A stretch of DNA of 64,000 bases from Manduca sexta (GCF_014839805.1 NC_051124.1:9548001-9612000), one strand, 5' to 3'. Shown: positions 36,542 through 47,290, numbered from the stretch's first letter. Notes: generated by a model not told the origin, from the letters alone. Numbers and translations: made by a program.

Positions 36542-36896
36542 GATAGCGATCCTTAAGACAGTGAAGCCGCGTCTAATCATAATGCTGTTCCTAGTATGGT
36601 AAGAAATGAAATTGGAATATTTAAATGAAACTTATGGGTAATGTAATAGAATTGTAATTTATTTGAGGATAGCATTTAACATTATATTAAACAATTGTAT
36701 CATCAGCTAAATAAATAATAATCACGTTCCGTGTTTTTTTTTATTTGAAGTGAACAAATTATTTTCTACGTAATATAATCTATTTTTTCAAAGAAAGATG
36801 ATGAAATAAATTCACCTAATTCAAGGTGAACGTAATACCAGACTTGTTCCTAAATTTTTTAACGATTTATAAATATTCGTTTGGTATGACATATAA

Positions 36897-37222
36897 AAAG
36901 CGGCGATAACCTAGTTGGGTGTGGAACGGACTGCCGAGACGTATATCCGCAGGTTCAAATCCCAAGGGCACACACCTCTGACTTTTCTAAAATCATGTGT
37001 GTATTCTTTGTGAATTTATCGTTCGCTTTAACGGTGAAGGAAAACATCGTGAGGAAACCTGCACATCTGAGAAGTTCTCTGTAGGAATTTCGAAGGTATG
37101 TGAAGTCTACCAATCCGCACTAGGCCAGCGTGGTGGAATAAGGCCTAATCCCTCTCAGTAGTAGAGGAGGCTCGTGCTCAGCATTGGGCAAGTATATAAT
37201 ACAGGGCTGATATTATTATGAC
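36897..37222 (+). repeat. SINE family A, nearly full length
   Basis: Head AAGCGGCGATAACCTAGTTG (A-box-like) and GCAGGTTCAAATCCC (B box), body TTAACGGTGAAGGAAAACAT and CCAATCCGCACTAGGCCAGC, tail CAGGGCTGATATTATTATG. It lies head to head with an inverted copy at 37,378-37,703. Confidence 0.9.
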
Positions 37223-37377
37223 ATATAACAATATGACTTGCTAACTAACCAGAAGTATGTATGTTGTATAATATGTATGTTCCTCGTTCAGGATAATTAC
37301 TCCTGAATAAGTTGATAATCGTAAAATCATAGTTATTATTATGGCATGGCATGATTCAAGACTATAATAAATAATAA

Positions 37378-37703
37378 TATCTACCCTGTATTATATACTA
37401 TCCTACTGCTGGGCAGTGGGCACAGACCTCCTCTCCCACTGAGAATAATTAAGGCCTTGTCCACCACGCTAACGTAGTGCGTATTGATAGACTTCACACA
37501 CCCTCTAATTACTATAGAGATTTTCTCAGGTATGTAGGTTCCCTCACGATGTTTTCCTTCGCCGTTAAAACAATCGATAATTTACAAAGTATACACACAA
37601 TTATTTTTAGCAAAATCAGAGGTATGTGCCCTTGGGATTTGAGCCTGCGGACATTCGTCTCGGCAGTCCGTTCCACACCCAAATAGGCTATCGCCTCTTC
37701 TTA
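37378..37703 (-). repeat. SINE family A, reverse
   Basis: Reverse copy: CTGTATTATATACTATCC, GAGGTATGTGCCCTTGGGAT and AATAGGCTATCGCC at the head end. With the forward copy at 36,897 it forms an inverted pair with arms of about 325 bp and a loop of about 155 bp. Confidence 0.88.
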
Positions 37704-37804
37704 AGACTATCTTTAATCCGTTACAGCAACTCTTGGGAGGATGTATAGTGGCTCATATTCGTTCATTATAGAATACCAAGCTGTATCTTTTGGCGTTGTC
37801 GGTA

Positions 37805-38060
37805 GACCTATCAACATAATTACACACACTCACGCCTTTATCACTTAAGAGGTAAGCAGAGGCACGAATAGTGCATCCACTTTAGGACATGTATCCCATG
37901 ATGTTATAAGACACCTATTACTACTTCGGACACAAATTCTAGACTTCAAGGTAAGACTGATTAGAAAAACTCAATATCACCCGACCTGGGAATTGAAGTT
38001 GAGACCACAGCACAGCATTTGAACCGCAATACAAGTACCGCAGTCAGCATAATTATGAAG
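37805..38060 (-). repeat. SINE family B, reverse
   Basis: CACACTCACGCCTTTATCAC, GAGGTAAGCAGAGGCAC and TTGAGACCACAGCAC are the complements of family B 3' and head words. Confidence 0.65.
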
Positions 38061-38429
38061 CATACATGTCTTGCCAAAGAACTGAAAGTTTTCTAAAAAA
38101 AAAATAGAATTGGCGCTTAAATTATACGAAGTAAGTTAATGGTAAATATATTTTATTATTTTGCGTCACTTTTGCTTCTATTATCTGAAGAATTGACTCA
38201 AAACCTTAACGGTTTTACTAATAAAAATTATTATCTATTTTTAACCAGTAACAACTAGGTTATATGAGCTATAAAGTTTACAACTAGTCGTTAAAACTAT
38301 GATATATTTAGATAAGCTGTACAGCCTATATTAACACAAATAAAAAGAAATTAAGGGGTTCATGAACGCCATTTTATTTATATTTCCTTTATATTATTAG
38401 GAAAGAATATAATGGAGTGTCTCGCTTTA

Positions 38430-38600
38430 GCAAATAACCTACTACTACCGCCTAGTCTTCATGGTGAGCGACTGGACGGTTATGTAGGAATGGCCGGCCT
38501 TACGACCCGGTGAGTTGGCGCTGAGTCGCCTGGAAAATATCAGGTGACCGCCGGGCCGAGTCACGAAAACAATAAATCCAATGCACGGCAATACTAACTA
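38430..38600. other. GC-rich unassigned block
   Basis: GC-rich relative to its surroundings (GGAATGGCCGGCCTTACGAC, TGACCGCCGGGCCGAGTCAC). No open frame or recognised repeat. Possibly an old transposon or LINE fragment. Confidence 0.3.
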
Positions 38601-38671
38601 AAACCCCGCGGTGCCCCTCTTCTGCACGTTACGTATCTAAAAGATAACCTGAATGCATACAGATTGTAGAT

Positions 38672-38885
38672 AATAATGCCACCCTTGTATGCTGGGCACG
38701 GGCCTCCTCAGATTGGAAGACTCCACATACCCTCAATATTCTTATAAATAACTTATCAGGTATGTAGGTTTCATCAAGATATTTTCCTTCATCATGAAAA
38801 CTAGCAATAAAAACGGTGCATACTGATTACTACATGGTGTTGTCTACTGCGGTTGTCCTACAATCTTACGGGCACAACAGGTTCC
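38672..38885 (-). repeat. SINE family A, reverse, degenerate
   Basis: GCTGGGCACGGGCCTCCTCA, ACCCTCAATATTCTTATA and GATATTTTCCTTCATC match the reverse of the family body; the head is lost. Confidence 0.65.
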
Positions 38886-39046
38886 ACAAATATAAAATAT
38901 GAAGCTTTATAAAGAACTGAACCGCACATGTCCTATATTGAAAACGATAAATGATAATGTAGAAGTATTGGAAAGCATATCCACAATATTCTTAACAAGT
39001 CGAATTTCATTTTATTGTAACTTCCATTTTATACGTTAGTTTACCC

Positions 39047-39083
39047 TTTAAATACTGTCAGGAGTCATTAATCAACATTCACT
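39047..39083 (+). promoter_or_regulatory. Core promoter of the 39.1-kb secreted-protein gene
   Basis: TATA-like TTTAAATA at 39,047-39,054 and initiator-like CATTCACT at 39,076-39,083, spaced as in gene A. The ATG follows about 24 bp later. Confidence 0.5.
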
Positions 39084-39106
39084 GCTATCATCACGGTTGT
39101 ATCAAC

Positions 39107-40556
39107 ATGAAGTGCTCTAGACCTTTCGTTTTGTTAATACTGGCAGCGTTATTTTACGCGACCTCTGGAAGCGAGGCTGAAGGAAGTAAGTACTACTTGC
39201 ATATAATTCTAGACTTGAAAATTTAATAATTAATTAAAGAGATTAAAGTGGCAAATAATATTAACATAGCAAATATAAAGACAATAAATAGAATCTAAAT
39301 GTGAGTGAATAGTTCCAAATAGCGACAATAACTCGATGTGTGTCAATAGTTCCAAAAGAAAAGACAAATATATTTTAAAGATATGGGAAAATAGGGCGTA
39401 ATTAAAGATGATGGTAAAATAATTGACAGAGTTAAGAGAGTTACAAGACAGTGCAAACTTTGCAACCTTTCTTTTGTACTGTGATACACAGAAAAATATG
39501 AAACTACGATCGCAATGTAGTGTTAGTGGAACTACAATAGTGATTCTTTTCAGAGATTAAGCCCAGCAAGGTGCAGCCCAGAGGGTTAGGTATTGGTGGT
39601 GGCGGCAAAGAGCTAGCTAACAGTGGCGGCAGCGAAGGAGGGAACTCTGGTGGAGGAGGATTTGCGTCATTACTAAATATTTGCAAAAATGAATCATCAG
39701 TCAACAGCAACCCGGTATGATTTCTTCTTACACATCTTCTCTTAGCGTATTTTATACAATTTCTTAGTAAATCCTACGGTCAAATACAATTCACTTTGTC
39801 ATTTATATAGTATTAAACAGCTCAACCCGGCCACGTTTCGCTGTAGCTCAACCTTTATCAAAAACTCATAAAACGCTCGTAATTGTCCGTTTCCGTGGAA
39901 TCCTCAGAATATAAAGTATATAACAACAGTCTTCTATTAAAATGCAACGTTTTATAAAAAATCAAGACAATCCAACGTCTATGAGTTTTACGGGGGCAAA
40001 TGCAATGATAACGCGTAAACTATTTTTTTACATATATAAATAATAACAATAGTATTAGCCCTGTATTATATACTATCCCACTGTTGGGCACAAGCCTCTA
40101 CTACTGAGAGGGATTAGGCCTTAGTCCAACACGCCGGCCTAGTGCGGATTGGTAGACTTCACACATCTTCGAAATTCCTATAGAGAACTTCTCAGGTGTG
40201 CAGGTTTCCTCACTAAGTTTTCCTTCACCGTTAAAGCAAGCGATAATTCATAAAGAATACATATATAATATTTAGAAAAGTCAGAGGTGTGTGCCCTTGG
40301 GCTTCGAACCTGCGGACATTCGTCTCGGCAGTCCGTTCTACAACCAACTAGGCTATCGCCGCTTTTTACCTGTAATAATTTATAAAGCGAATAAGTGTTT
40401 TTTTTTCAGTTTTTATGCATGATATGCAAGGGACCTTCAGGTAATTGCTTCAAATCTGGCGGCGGTGGTAGTTCTGGTGGGTCAGGAGGATCTGGCGGAT
40501 CTGGTAGTGCTAGCAGTGCGGCTTCTGCTGCTTCTGCTGCTTCTGCTACCTCGTAA
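39107..40556 (+). CDS. Small secreted Gly/Ser-rich protein (cluster gene B)
   Basis: Three exons: 39,107-39,185, 39,554-39,714 and 40,410-40,556, giving 128 residues. Donors are GTAAGT and GTATGA; acceptors are TTTTCAG and TTTTTTTCAG. Exon 1 is a signal peptide (MKCSRPFVLLILAALFYATSG), phase 1. Exon 2 is glycine-rich (GIGGGGKELANSGG) and ends LLNICKNESSVNSNP on CCG, phase 0. Exon 3 starts FLCMICKGPSGNCF, then GGGGSSGGSGGSGG and an Ala-Ala-Ser tail (three AAS units) before TAA at 40,554. Four cysteines in all. AATAAA lies about 17 bp after the stop. Intron 2 holds a SINE. The tail resembles silk-coat or adhesive low-complexity sequence, but no specific family is recognised. The exon phases and the CCG ending are shared with genes A and D. 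Confidence 0.88.
40050..40366 (-). repeat. SINE family A, reverse, in intron 2 of gene B
   Basis: Full-length reverse copy: AGCCCTGTATTATATACTATC, CACGCCGGCCTAGTGCGGAT, TTTTCCTTCACCGTTAAAGC and CTAGGCTATCGCCGC. Confidence 0.9.
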
Positions 40557-40633
40557 TCCTCAAAATGAGAAAAAATAAATTTATGGTCAATGAATAATAT
40601 CTCGCCTTTTATTATTTTAATATATATAATATC

Positions 40634-40974
40634 AGCCCTGTATTATATACTGTCCCAGTGCTGAGCACGGGCCTCCTCTATTACTCAGAGGGATTAGGCC
40701 TTAGTACACCACGCTGGCCTAATGCTGATTAGTGGACTCCACACACCCTCAGAATTCCTATAGAGAATTTCTCAGGCATGCAGGTTTCCTCACGATGTTT
40801 TCCTTCACCGTTAAAGCACGCGATAATTCACAAACAATACACACATGATTTTTTAAAAAGGCAGATATTTCAAGGCAGAGATGTTTAATAATGTGTAATG
40901 CCCTTAGGATTTGAGCCTGCGGACATTCGTCTCGGCAGTCCGTTCCACGCCCAACTAAGCCATCGCCGCTTCGT
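40634..40974 (-). repeat. SINE family A, reverse, 3' of gene B
   Basis: AGCCCTGTATTATATACTGT, CTTCACCGTTAAAGCACGCG, GGCAGTCCGTTCCACGCCC and ATCGCCGCTTC. It begins about 80 bp after the gene B stop. Confidence 0.9.
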
Positions 40975-42579
40975 ATTATTTTAATACCTAATAAAAATAC
41001 GATTAAAATTGATGGTTGCTGGTTGAAAAGCTTGACCACACAGTGAGCGAGTCTGGGCAGGGGATTCACACCGTGTGTTTGGAGTTCAAATTACTATGAT
41101 AACAAACGAAACGGCACATAAAACTGACACGTTTAGATAGTCGTAATGGTTCCCACCAGTCATCATTTTCAATAAACGATCCCCAATAGCTTTTAGCAAT
41201 CTCAAAAATTGAGATGAATCAGAACAAATCTTTTTCACATGCCATAGTATTTTCTATTGGTTAATTCTCGGAATCAGATTTAAAATTGAGATTGGGATCG
41301 TTTAGATTGCAATGTTCTTATTTCTTGGCAGGGTCCCCAACTTAGAAGTTTTCTTTCAAATATATAGGAAGATTAGCGTGAAGGGATTTTTAGTGTGTAA
41401 TATTTTTGTGGGTATTTTTAGCGGCCTTGATTTTTTATATTTACTCATTCATTCTGTGCCAGGTAGACTCTTCCATCTGGCGGACACAGCCTGCCTTTTT
41501 GATCTTACTTCGGATACATATGCTTGGGATATATTATGAGTATGTTGGGAGCCTATTTATTTATAGACTATCTATATCTTGGTGTGTTTAACCCAGCCTC
41601 GCGACACGCCGCGTGATGTGTGTGAGCGTAGTGCCGCGCTCTCGCCAAATTTTCAACACGCCATGCCAATAACACACCCAGCCATGCTGTCTGTTCAGTG
41701 AATCCTTCAAATACACATCACTTATGTTAGTACCACACACGCCATCTCTCTAACGATATTAGCTATATAGTCCTTGACGGTTTTTTGCGTTATTTCGACA
41801 ATGTAACATCAACTTTGTACATAAAGAACACAAATTCTATGTTGCTCTGCTCAAAAAGTCCAAATATTTTAATGGGATATATTAGCAGGGCAAGCGGAGT
41901 ATCAAGTGTGATTATTATTTTTTTTTATATTTTGTCTCCCACTTTGTAAAGGAGGAAGGTGGAAAACTAATATTTCCAACCTTTCTATTTGATTTATTTC
42001 GTTGCGAATTATAACAGTTTAGTGCTCCCAGAAACTCGCTGAGCTCCACCACTCGGTGTCATAAAATACATGCCACCGCCAATCACGAATCACGAAGTCA
42101 GGGCTCATAGGAATCCCATTTTTAAATGTGAGGGCGTGATAGTTCCTAAGTGTAGAACATAAAATAAATATCCATCAAATAACGAATCGACGACTAGCTT
42201 TTATCGTAAAATTGAATAATCATATACATTATATTATTATAAAATTTTGATACTAAATCGATCGGTGTTCCCCGAATCTTATGACTTGTCTTTCCTTATA
42301 CGAGGCCTAAAAAGAGTACTCACCTCCAAGTAGACAACAACTTTGCTGTGTTTCTGGCATCGCAGTCAATGGTCGGCGGATCCATTTGTCTATTAAGACG
42401 ACAAAAAAAAGACGGATGTACTTAGTGGTACACTCTTGCCAGACATTGGACTGACCGGTGGTGGCCTATTTTAATTTCAATCTCTGTTTAATTAACCAAA
42501 CCTTACGGTTACGCTCTTAAGCGTATAAATGACGGGGACGGGTTTCTGTCTGTATTAAGCTATCTTAAAAAGACATAAT
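40975..42579. other. No gene recognised
   Basis: Mixed sequence; the segment at 41,590-41,760 is locally GC-rich (CCTCGCGACACGCCGCGTGA). Short open frames near 41,312-41,591 have no domain or matching splice sites. Confidence 0.4.
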
Positions 42580-42900
42580 AAATCATTAAAATTAAACTAT
42601 TTTTCGGATTTTATCGCGGTTTTAATTATTTTAGTTTTCTCCCGACATTTCGAAGACTTTGCAGCCTTAATAATAATAAAATAATAAATAATAATAAGAA
42701 TAATGCATAAAATATCACCAATATTTGAGTGGTAGGCCAATAAAAGTATTCAAAGTATTCGTGGTCACGGGGGGGACTGACTGGTTGCACGAAGGCTGCA
42801 AAGTCTTCGAAACGTAGGGAGAAAATTAAAATATAAAAACCATGATAAAATCCGAAAAATAGTTTAATTTTAATGTCTAACATTTGTGTAAACATAAGCA
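42580..42900. repeat. Family G foldback repeat
   Basis: Two arms are inverted complements. The left has AAACTATTTTTCGGATTTTA, TTTTCTCCCGACATTTCG and AAGACTTTGCAGCC; the right has GGCTGCAAAGTCTTCGAAAC, GGGAGAAAATTAAAATAT and AAATCCGAAAAATAGTTT. About 110 bp of unique sequence lies between. No coding content. Confidence 0.8.
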
Positions 42901-42926
42901 ATCATTACATGATAAATCGTCCTACG

Positions 42927-43160
42927 TGGACTCTCCCGGTAGCGTTTTTGTATTGGGTTCGTGATACGACACCGCTCTGAGGTACCGAATTCGAATCCCG
43001 GTTCGATAAAAATAATACTGGGTTTTTTTGTTCACTATCAGCCTGGAGTAGGAAATTTGTGTTCAATATGGCCCGATCACATCATGGGTCGGATAAACAC
43101 AAGAAAAATTGATTGTCCTTCACGTCTGCCTATCTCCTTGAGCATAAAGATGAGTGTTTA
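42927..43160 (+). repeat. SINE family B, degenerate
   Basis: ACACCGCTCTGAGGTACCG, B-box-like AATTCGAATCCCGG, TCAGCCTGGAGTAGGAAATT and GATCACATCATGGGTCGG. Confidence 0.65.
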
Positions 43161-43414
43161 TATTTTTTTTATATTAGCATATTTTACCGCTAATACTAAA
43201 ACGCTAGTAGCTTCCTGGACCTTTCTAGCCTTAAGGCATTGTGTAAATTGACGAATTATTTATATTAAATGACAACTTGTCACATTAGTTTTATAGTGAT
43301 CCATAAAACGAATGTAGTAAGTTGTCTTAGCAATTGTTTTAATTTACATATTTTCAATTAAAACGTTGTTCGGTTCACTTTCGGTGTGGTAATCTCATTA
43401 GACGATCGTGTATC

Positions 43415-43490
43415 ATGAAGTTATTTGGAGCCTTCATAATTTTAATACTCGCTTTTTACCCGTCTGGGGGGACAGTAAAGGATGGCTCGG
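43415..43490 (+). CDS. Signal-peptide exon of cluster gene C
   Basis: The ATG opens MKLFGAFIILILAFYPSGGT, then VKDGS and a phase-1 end, the same phase as exon 1 of genes A, B, D and E. VKDGS resembles IKDGK at the end of exon 1 of gene E. The donor GTCTGT is weak compared with GTAAGT in A and B. No exon 2 with the expected phase 1 start and CCG end could be found before the exon 3-like segment at 46,947. The gene may have lost exon 2, or the exon is too short to see. Secreted family membership is likely; expression is uncertain. Confidence 0.6.
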
Positions 43491-44099
43491 GTCTGTATTT
43501 CTTCATTATACAAGATAATTTTGTAATTGCTTAAAGAAATTAAACCACATACTCGTTCATACCTCCGCTAACATTGTGTCTAAATGTTAGCATGAATAAC
43601 GAATATTTTCAACAAAAATCTTAGTTTTTATTTTTGGATTCTTTTATAATTTTGTAGTTTAGTGCGAATATGGCGTGTGCGTGGCAGTATTGCTGATTGT
43701 AAGCATGATATCACTACAACGAATTCTCTTAGAGTAGTAGTAGTGGCTTAAGTGAGTGCAAAATTAAAATTATTTTTTATGATATTTATTTTATTTGAAA
43801 TTCATACTTTTTTCTTTTACATCCACAGTTCGAATTACTTATTGCAAAGAATTATTTTCAATAAGATTATAAAATATGTGGTTTTATTATTAACGCAATG
43901 TCAAATTACTCTATACTATAGCTTAAATTTTATATATACTCATATTCCAACTAGTTCATTACTGTTATTATGTATTTGTTTATGTATATCTATATAAATA
44001 CGTAGGTATATATCCATTTGATTTTATAAATATTATGCACATTTAAATAAAAGTATTTAGCGATTTATCACGGCTATTTACATTTTAATATTATATATA

Positions 44100-44290
44100 T
44101 TTTGTTAAATTTTGTATAAGAGAGGTAAATATTGTAACTTGACTTGCGGATGCCAGTACCTCAGTCCGCCCCTTGACCATAAAGCATGTAGTCTTCGACA
44201 CGTCGAGAGGAAATTATAATATGAAAACTGCGATAAATCCGTATATAGTTTTATTTCAATGTCTAACATTTAGGTACTTTTGTTTTATAC
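44100..44290 (+). repeat. Family G repeat fragment
   Basis: GACTTGCGGATGCCAGTACC, CAGTCCGCCCCTTGACCATA and GTCTTCGACACGTCGAGAGG, then AATGTCTAACATTTAGG. Confidence 0.65.
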
Positions 44291-44699
44291 TGTTAATAAC
44301 ATTTTTTTATTATACCTCCGTCTATCTCTACATCACCCTAAGGCTGACTGGGAGTATACCCTTGGCATTAAGTCCGCCTGTATACCTTTTGTACAAAGTG
44401 TATTAAATAAATAAATAACTCCCAAGTATATCTTGTGAATACCTTAGAAAAGTTGTTTAAGCAAAATGTTTCTCCACCATATGTATAAAATTTGATGCGT
44501 TAATCACATCGGTATGGAATAAGGTAGGGGGAATACACCTGTAGGGCTACCCATATAGACCTTTATGAGATGGGATTTTGAAAAACAGTACAGTTAGCCG
44601 TTAGACGTTCTATATTGATTATTTTGTAATTAATTAATACTTTTTAGCCGCGAACACATTCATTTCAGGTTCATTATATCAATTATTTGATTAAATTAA

Positions 44700-45068
44700 T
44701 ATAGATTCGAGTGGGCGTGCTGCGTCGGATTCCATGCCCTTGACGCTTATTGGCCGTTATTTTCCAAATCTATGTAGAATAAGAATGCAAATGAGTGAGG
44801 TACGTTTAAACACTTCTATTCTTTTTTTGCCTTGACTAAGGTAGTGTGGCCGAAGAAAACCCGGTCCCTAACAAGGCCCATCTATGTTTATTGTATTTTT
44901 TTTTATTGTAATGCAAACACGTCCTATGATTTTGTTAGTTGTTTTTTATTACATTCTATATATAACGATATCCTGCAATTTTCAAAAGGTTCTTTCTATA
45001 TTTTTTCATGAAAAGATTTTAAAAATAGTAGGACCGTCAAGGGTTCCATTACCTTAGTATAAACTGAA
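44700..45068 (+). repeat. Repeat family F, copy 1, left part
   Basis: ATTCGAGTGGGCGTGCTGCG, GACTAAGGTAGTGTGGCCG, CCCGGTCCCTAACAAGGCCC and ATGATTTTGTTAGTTGTTT. It is broken at about 45,068 by later insertions and continues at 46,709. The second copy is at 52,918-53,735. Confidence 0.75.
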
Positions 45069-45074
45069 TGATTC

Positions 45075-45375
45075 GTTTTTTTTTATTGCTTTGAATAACC
45101 AGACGAACTTGCCGTTTGCCTGATGATAAGCGATACGAACCCCCATAAATAGTAGAAACACCATCCATCACCTTGAATTACAAAGTATTGTTGGGTATTT
45201 CACTGCGCTCGCCATCCTAAGACATGAGATGTCCAGTAGTTACACTGGATACAATTTCCTTTAAACCAGAACACAACAGTGATTACACACTGCTGTTTGG
45301 CGGTAGAAATAAATATTGCGGTGGGACCTACCCAGGCGGACTCTTACATCTGAGAGACCTACCACCAGTTAAAAT
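45075..45375 (+). repeat. Interspersed repeat family D, copy 2
   Basis: CAGACGAACTTGCCGTTTGC, GATAAGCGATACGAACCCCC, CACTGCGCTCGCCATCCTAA, AACACAACAGTGATTACACA and GACCTACCACCAGTT. Confidence 0.8.
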
Positions 45376-45404
45376 GTGCAAATAATTTAGACTAATCACA
45401 TATA

Positions 45405-46708
45405 CTTAGTCTGGCCATAAATACTGTTACACTTAATTATAAAAAAATATTACATTTGAATTTCGAATCTGTCATTTTTATACGATTGTTCATTGTGTTT
45501 TCTCATTTTGGCGCCAATACATTGTAAAATATTTTGCGATATTAAAATGGTGTGGGGTGATAAAGAGAACCGAATCGCTGTGATAGCATTACACAAAGTA
45601 GGTATGGAGCCAAATGCAATTTTTAAAACTCTCCATACACTTGGTATTAGTAAAATGTTTGTGTACCGGGCTATTAATAGGTACAATGAGACCTCCTCTG
45701 TTTGTGACAGAAAAGATCTGGCCGTCCACGTAGTGTTCGTACGAAAAAGGTGGTCAAAGCAGTAAGGGAAAGAATTCGAAGAAATCCTGTCCGAAAGCAA
45801 AAGATTTTATCTCGGGAAATGAAGATAGCACCTAGAACCATGTCGCGTATTTTAAAAGATGACTTAGGACTTGCAGCCTATAAGAGACGCACTGGCCATT
45901 TCTTAACTGATAATTTAAAGAAGAATAGGGTGGTAAAATCGAAACAACTACTGAAGCGGTACGCAAAGGGAGGTCACAGAAAAATTTTGTTTACGGATGA
46001 GAAAATTTTTACAATTGAGCAACATTTTAACAAACAAAATGACCGTATTTATGCTCAAAGCTCTAAGGAAGCTTCCCAATTAGTCGACAGAGTGCAACGT
46101 GGACATTATCCGACTTCAGTGATGGTTTGGTGGGGTGTTAGCTATGAAGGAGTGACTGAGCCATATTTTTGTGAAAAGGTATCAAAACATCGGCACAAGT
46201 GTATCAAGATACCATTCTTGAGAAGGTAGTTAAGCCCCTTAACATCACCATGTTCAATAACCAAGTATGGTCCTTCCAGCAAGACTCGGCGCCGGGTCAT
46301 AAAGCTCGGTCCACGCAGTCTTGGTTGGAATCGAACGTTTCGGACTTCATCAGAGCTGAAGACTGGCCGTCGTCTAGTCCCGATCTTAATCCGCTGGATT
46401 ATGATTTGTGGTCAGTTTTAGAGAGTACAGCTTGCTCTAAACGCCATGATAATTTGAGTCCCTAAAACAATCTATACGATTGGCAGTGAAGAATTTTCCC
46501 ATGGAAAGAGTGCGTGCTTCTATTGATAACTGGCCTCATCGTTTAAAGGACTGTATTGCAGCCAATGGAGACCACTTCGAATAAGCTTTTTATATTTTTA
46601 ATTGTTTTATATTTATGTATTAAACTGACACACTGTAAAAGTAATAAATGTTATTTGCAGTTAACAATTTTCTTTTTTCTTTATTACAATATTTATGGCA
46701 AGACTAGG
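45405..46708 (+). mobile_element. Mariner-type transposon, DD37D, inactivated
   Basis: About 1.3-kb element with inverted ends: CTTAGTCTGGCCATAAATAC on the left faces TATTTATGGCAAGACTAGG on the right, and TA lies on both sides (45,403-45,404 and 46,709-46,710). The transposase starts at 45,547 and is spread over three reading frames with three frame changes, near 45,760, 46,200 and 46,450, ending at the stop at 46,582-46,584. The helix-turn-helix region is at the N-terminus. Catalytic acidic residues are seen in LFTDEKIF, QQDSAPGHKA and SPDLNPLDYDLW; 37 residues separate the second and third, placing it with the DD37D (maT-like) mariners. It sits inside repeat family F. Confidence 0.93.
45547..46584 (+). 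pseudogene. Mariner transposase, three frameshifts
   Basis: Frames in order: 45,547-45,765 (MVWGDKENRIAVIALHK), about 45,750-46,229 (RNPVRKQKILSREMKI, the catalytic DEKIF and MVWWGVS), about 46,200-46,465 (FQQDSAPGHKA and SSSPDLNPLDY) and about 46,456-46,584 (ERVRASIDNWPHRL, ending GDHFE). All three catalytic aspartates remain visible, but no single frame links them, so no active enzyme can be made from this copy. Confidence 0.9.
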
Positions 46709-46835
46709 TATATATGATATTAGGACTTTAGTCCTAATAGTCCATTCCTCGTTGTCTGGTTCGATTTCAACAATGAGAAATAATTTTTGTATACGAAAAA
46801 CCACTCACGACTCGACTAGTATTGTAAAACACACA
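46709..46835 (+). repeat. Repeat family F, copy 1, right part
   Basis: TAGTCCTAATAGTCCATTCC, TCTGGTTCGATTTCAACAAT and CACTCACGACTCGACTAGTA match the right end of copy 2 (53,640-53,735). It shows where family F resumes after the nested repeat D and mariner. Confidence 0.65.
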
Positions 46836-46946
46836 TCCCGTTAGTCATTCCACTAATAATTATGCGGTATTTTTTGGCAACTAGCTTGCGTACCTCTTAC
46901 AGGCAAACACATAAACAATATTTGTGACATAAAAATATCTTTCCAG

Positions 46947-47093
46947 ATGATGTGTGTGGTCTGCAGTGGTCCAACAGCAAATTGCTCTCAAATACAAAAT
47001 GGCGGCGCCGGCAACACACGTCGTAATCCTGCAAACGCAACTGCAGTAGACGTTGTTATCAAATTCCTTGGAAGACAATGCACAGATTGTTAA
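46947..47093 (+). CDS. Exon 3 of a cluster gene (probably gene C)
   Basis: Acceptor ATATCTTTCCAG at 46,946, then an open phase-0 frame MMCVVCSGPTANCSQIQNGG to TAA at 47,091-47,093 (48 residues). The start aligns with exon 3 of gene B (FLCMICKGPSGNCF): two hydrophobic residues, C, two hydrophobic residues, C, x, GP, two residues, NC. The rest is polar with RRNPANAT and a C-terminal GRQCTDC, giving five cysteines. No signal exon lies nearer than 43,415. The missing exon 2 may have been destroyed by the repeats inserted between them. Confidence 0.68.
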   Translation: MMCVVCSGPTANCSQIQNGGAGNTRRNPANATAVDVVIKFLGRQCTDC

Positions 47094-47129
47094 AAATCTT
47101 ACTAATATTATAAACACGATTTTTTGAAT

Positions 47130-47290
47130 ATTTTTTTTATTGCTTTGAATGACGAAACGAGCTTGCCGTTCGCCTGATGGTAAGCGATACGACTGCCCAT
47201 ACATAGTAGAAACACCATCCAACACCTTGAATTAGAAAGTATTGTTTGGTATTCCACTGCGCTCACCATCCTGGGACGTGAGATGTCCAC
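47130..47290 (+). repeat. Interspersed repeat family D, copy 3 (3'-truncated)
   Basis: TGACGAAACGAGCTTGCCGT, GGTAAGCGATACGACTGCCC, CATCCAACACCTTGAATTA and ACTGCGCTCACCATCCTGGG. Confidence 0.8.

Noticed and set aside
36897..36980. Possible tRNA gene (A and B boxes)
   Set aside because: The A/B-box pair belongs to the head of a SINE family present in many copies; no acceptor stem or proper anticodon arm is kept.
41312..41591. Overlapping open frames of 61-75 residues
   Set aside because: Two different frames are open over the same DNA with no domain; most likely chance in AT-rich sequence.
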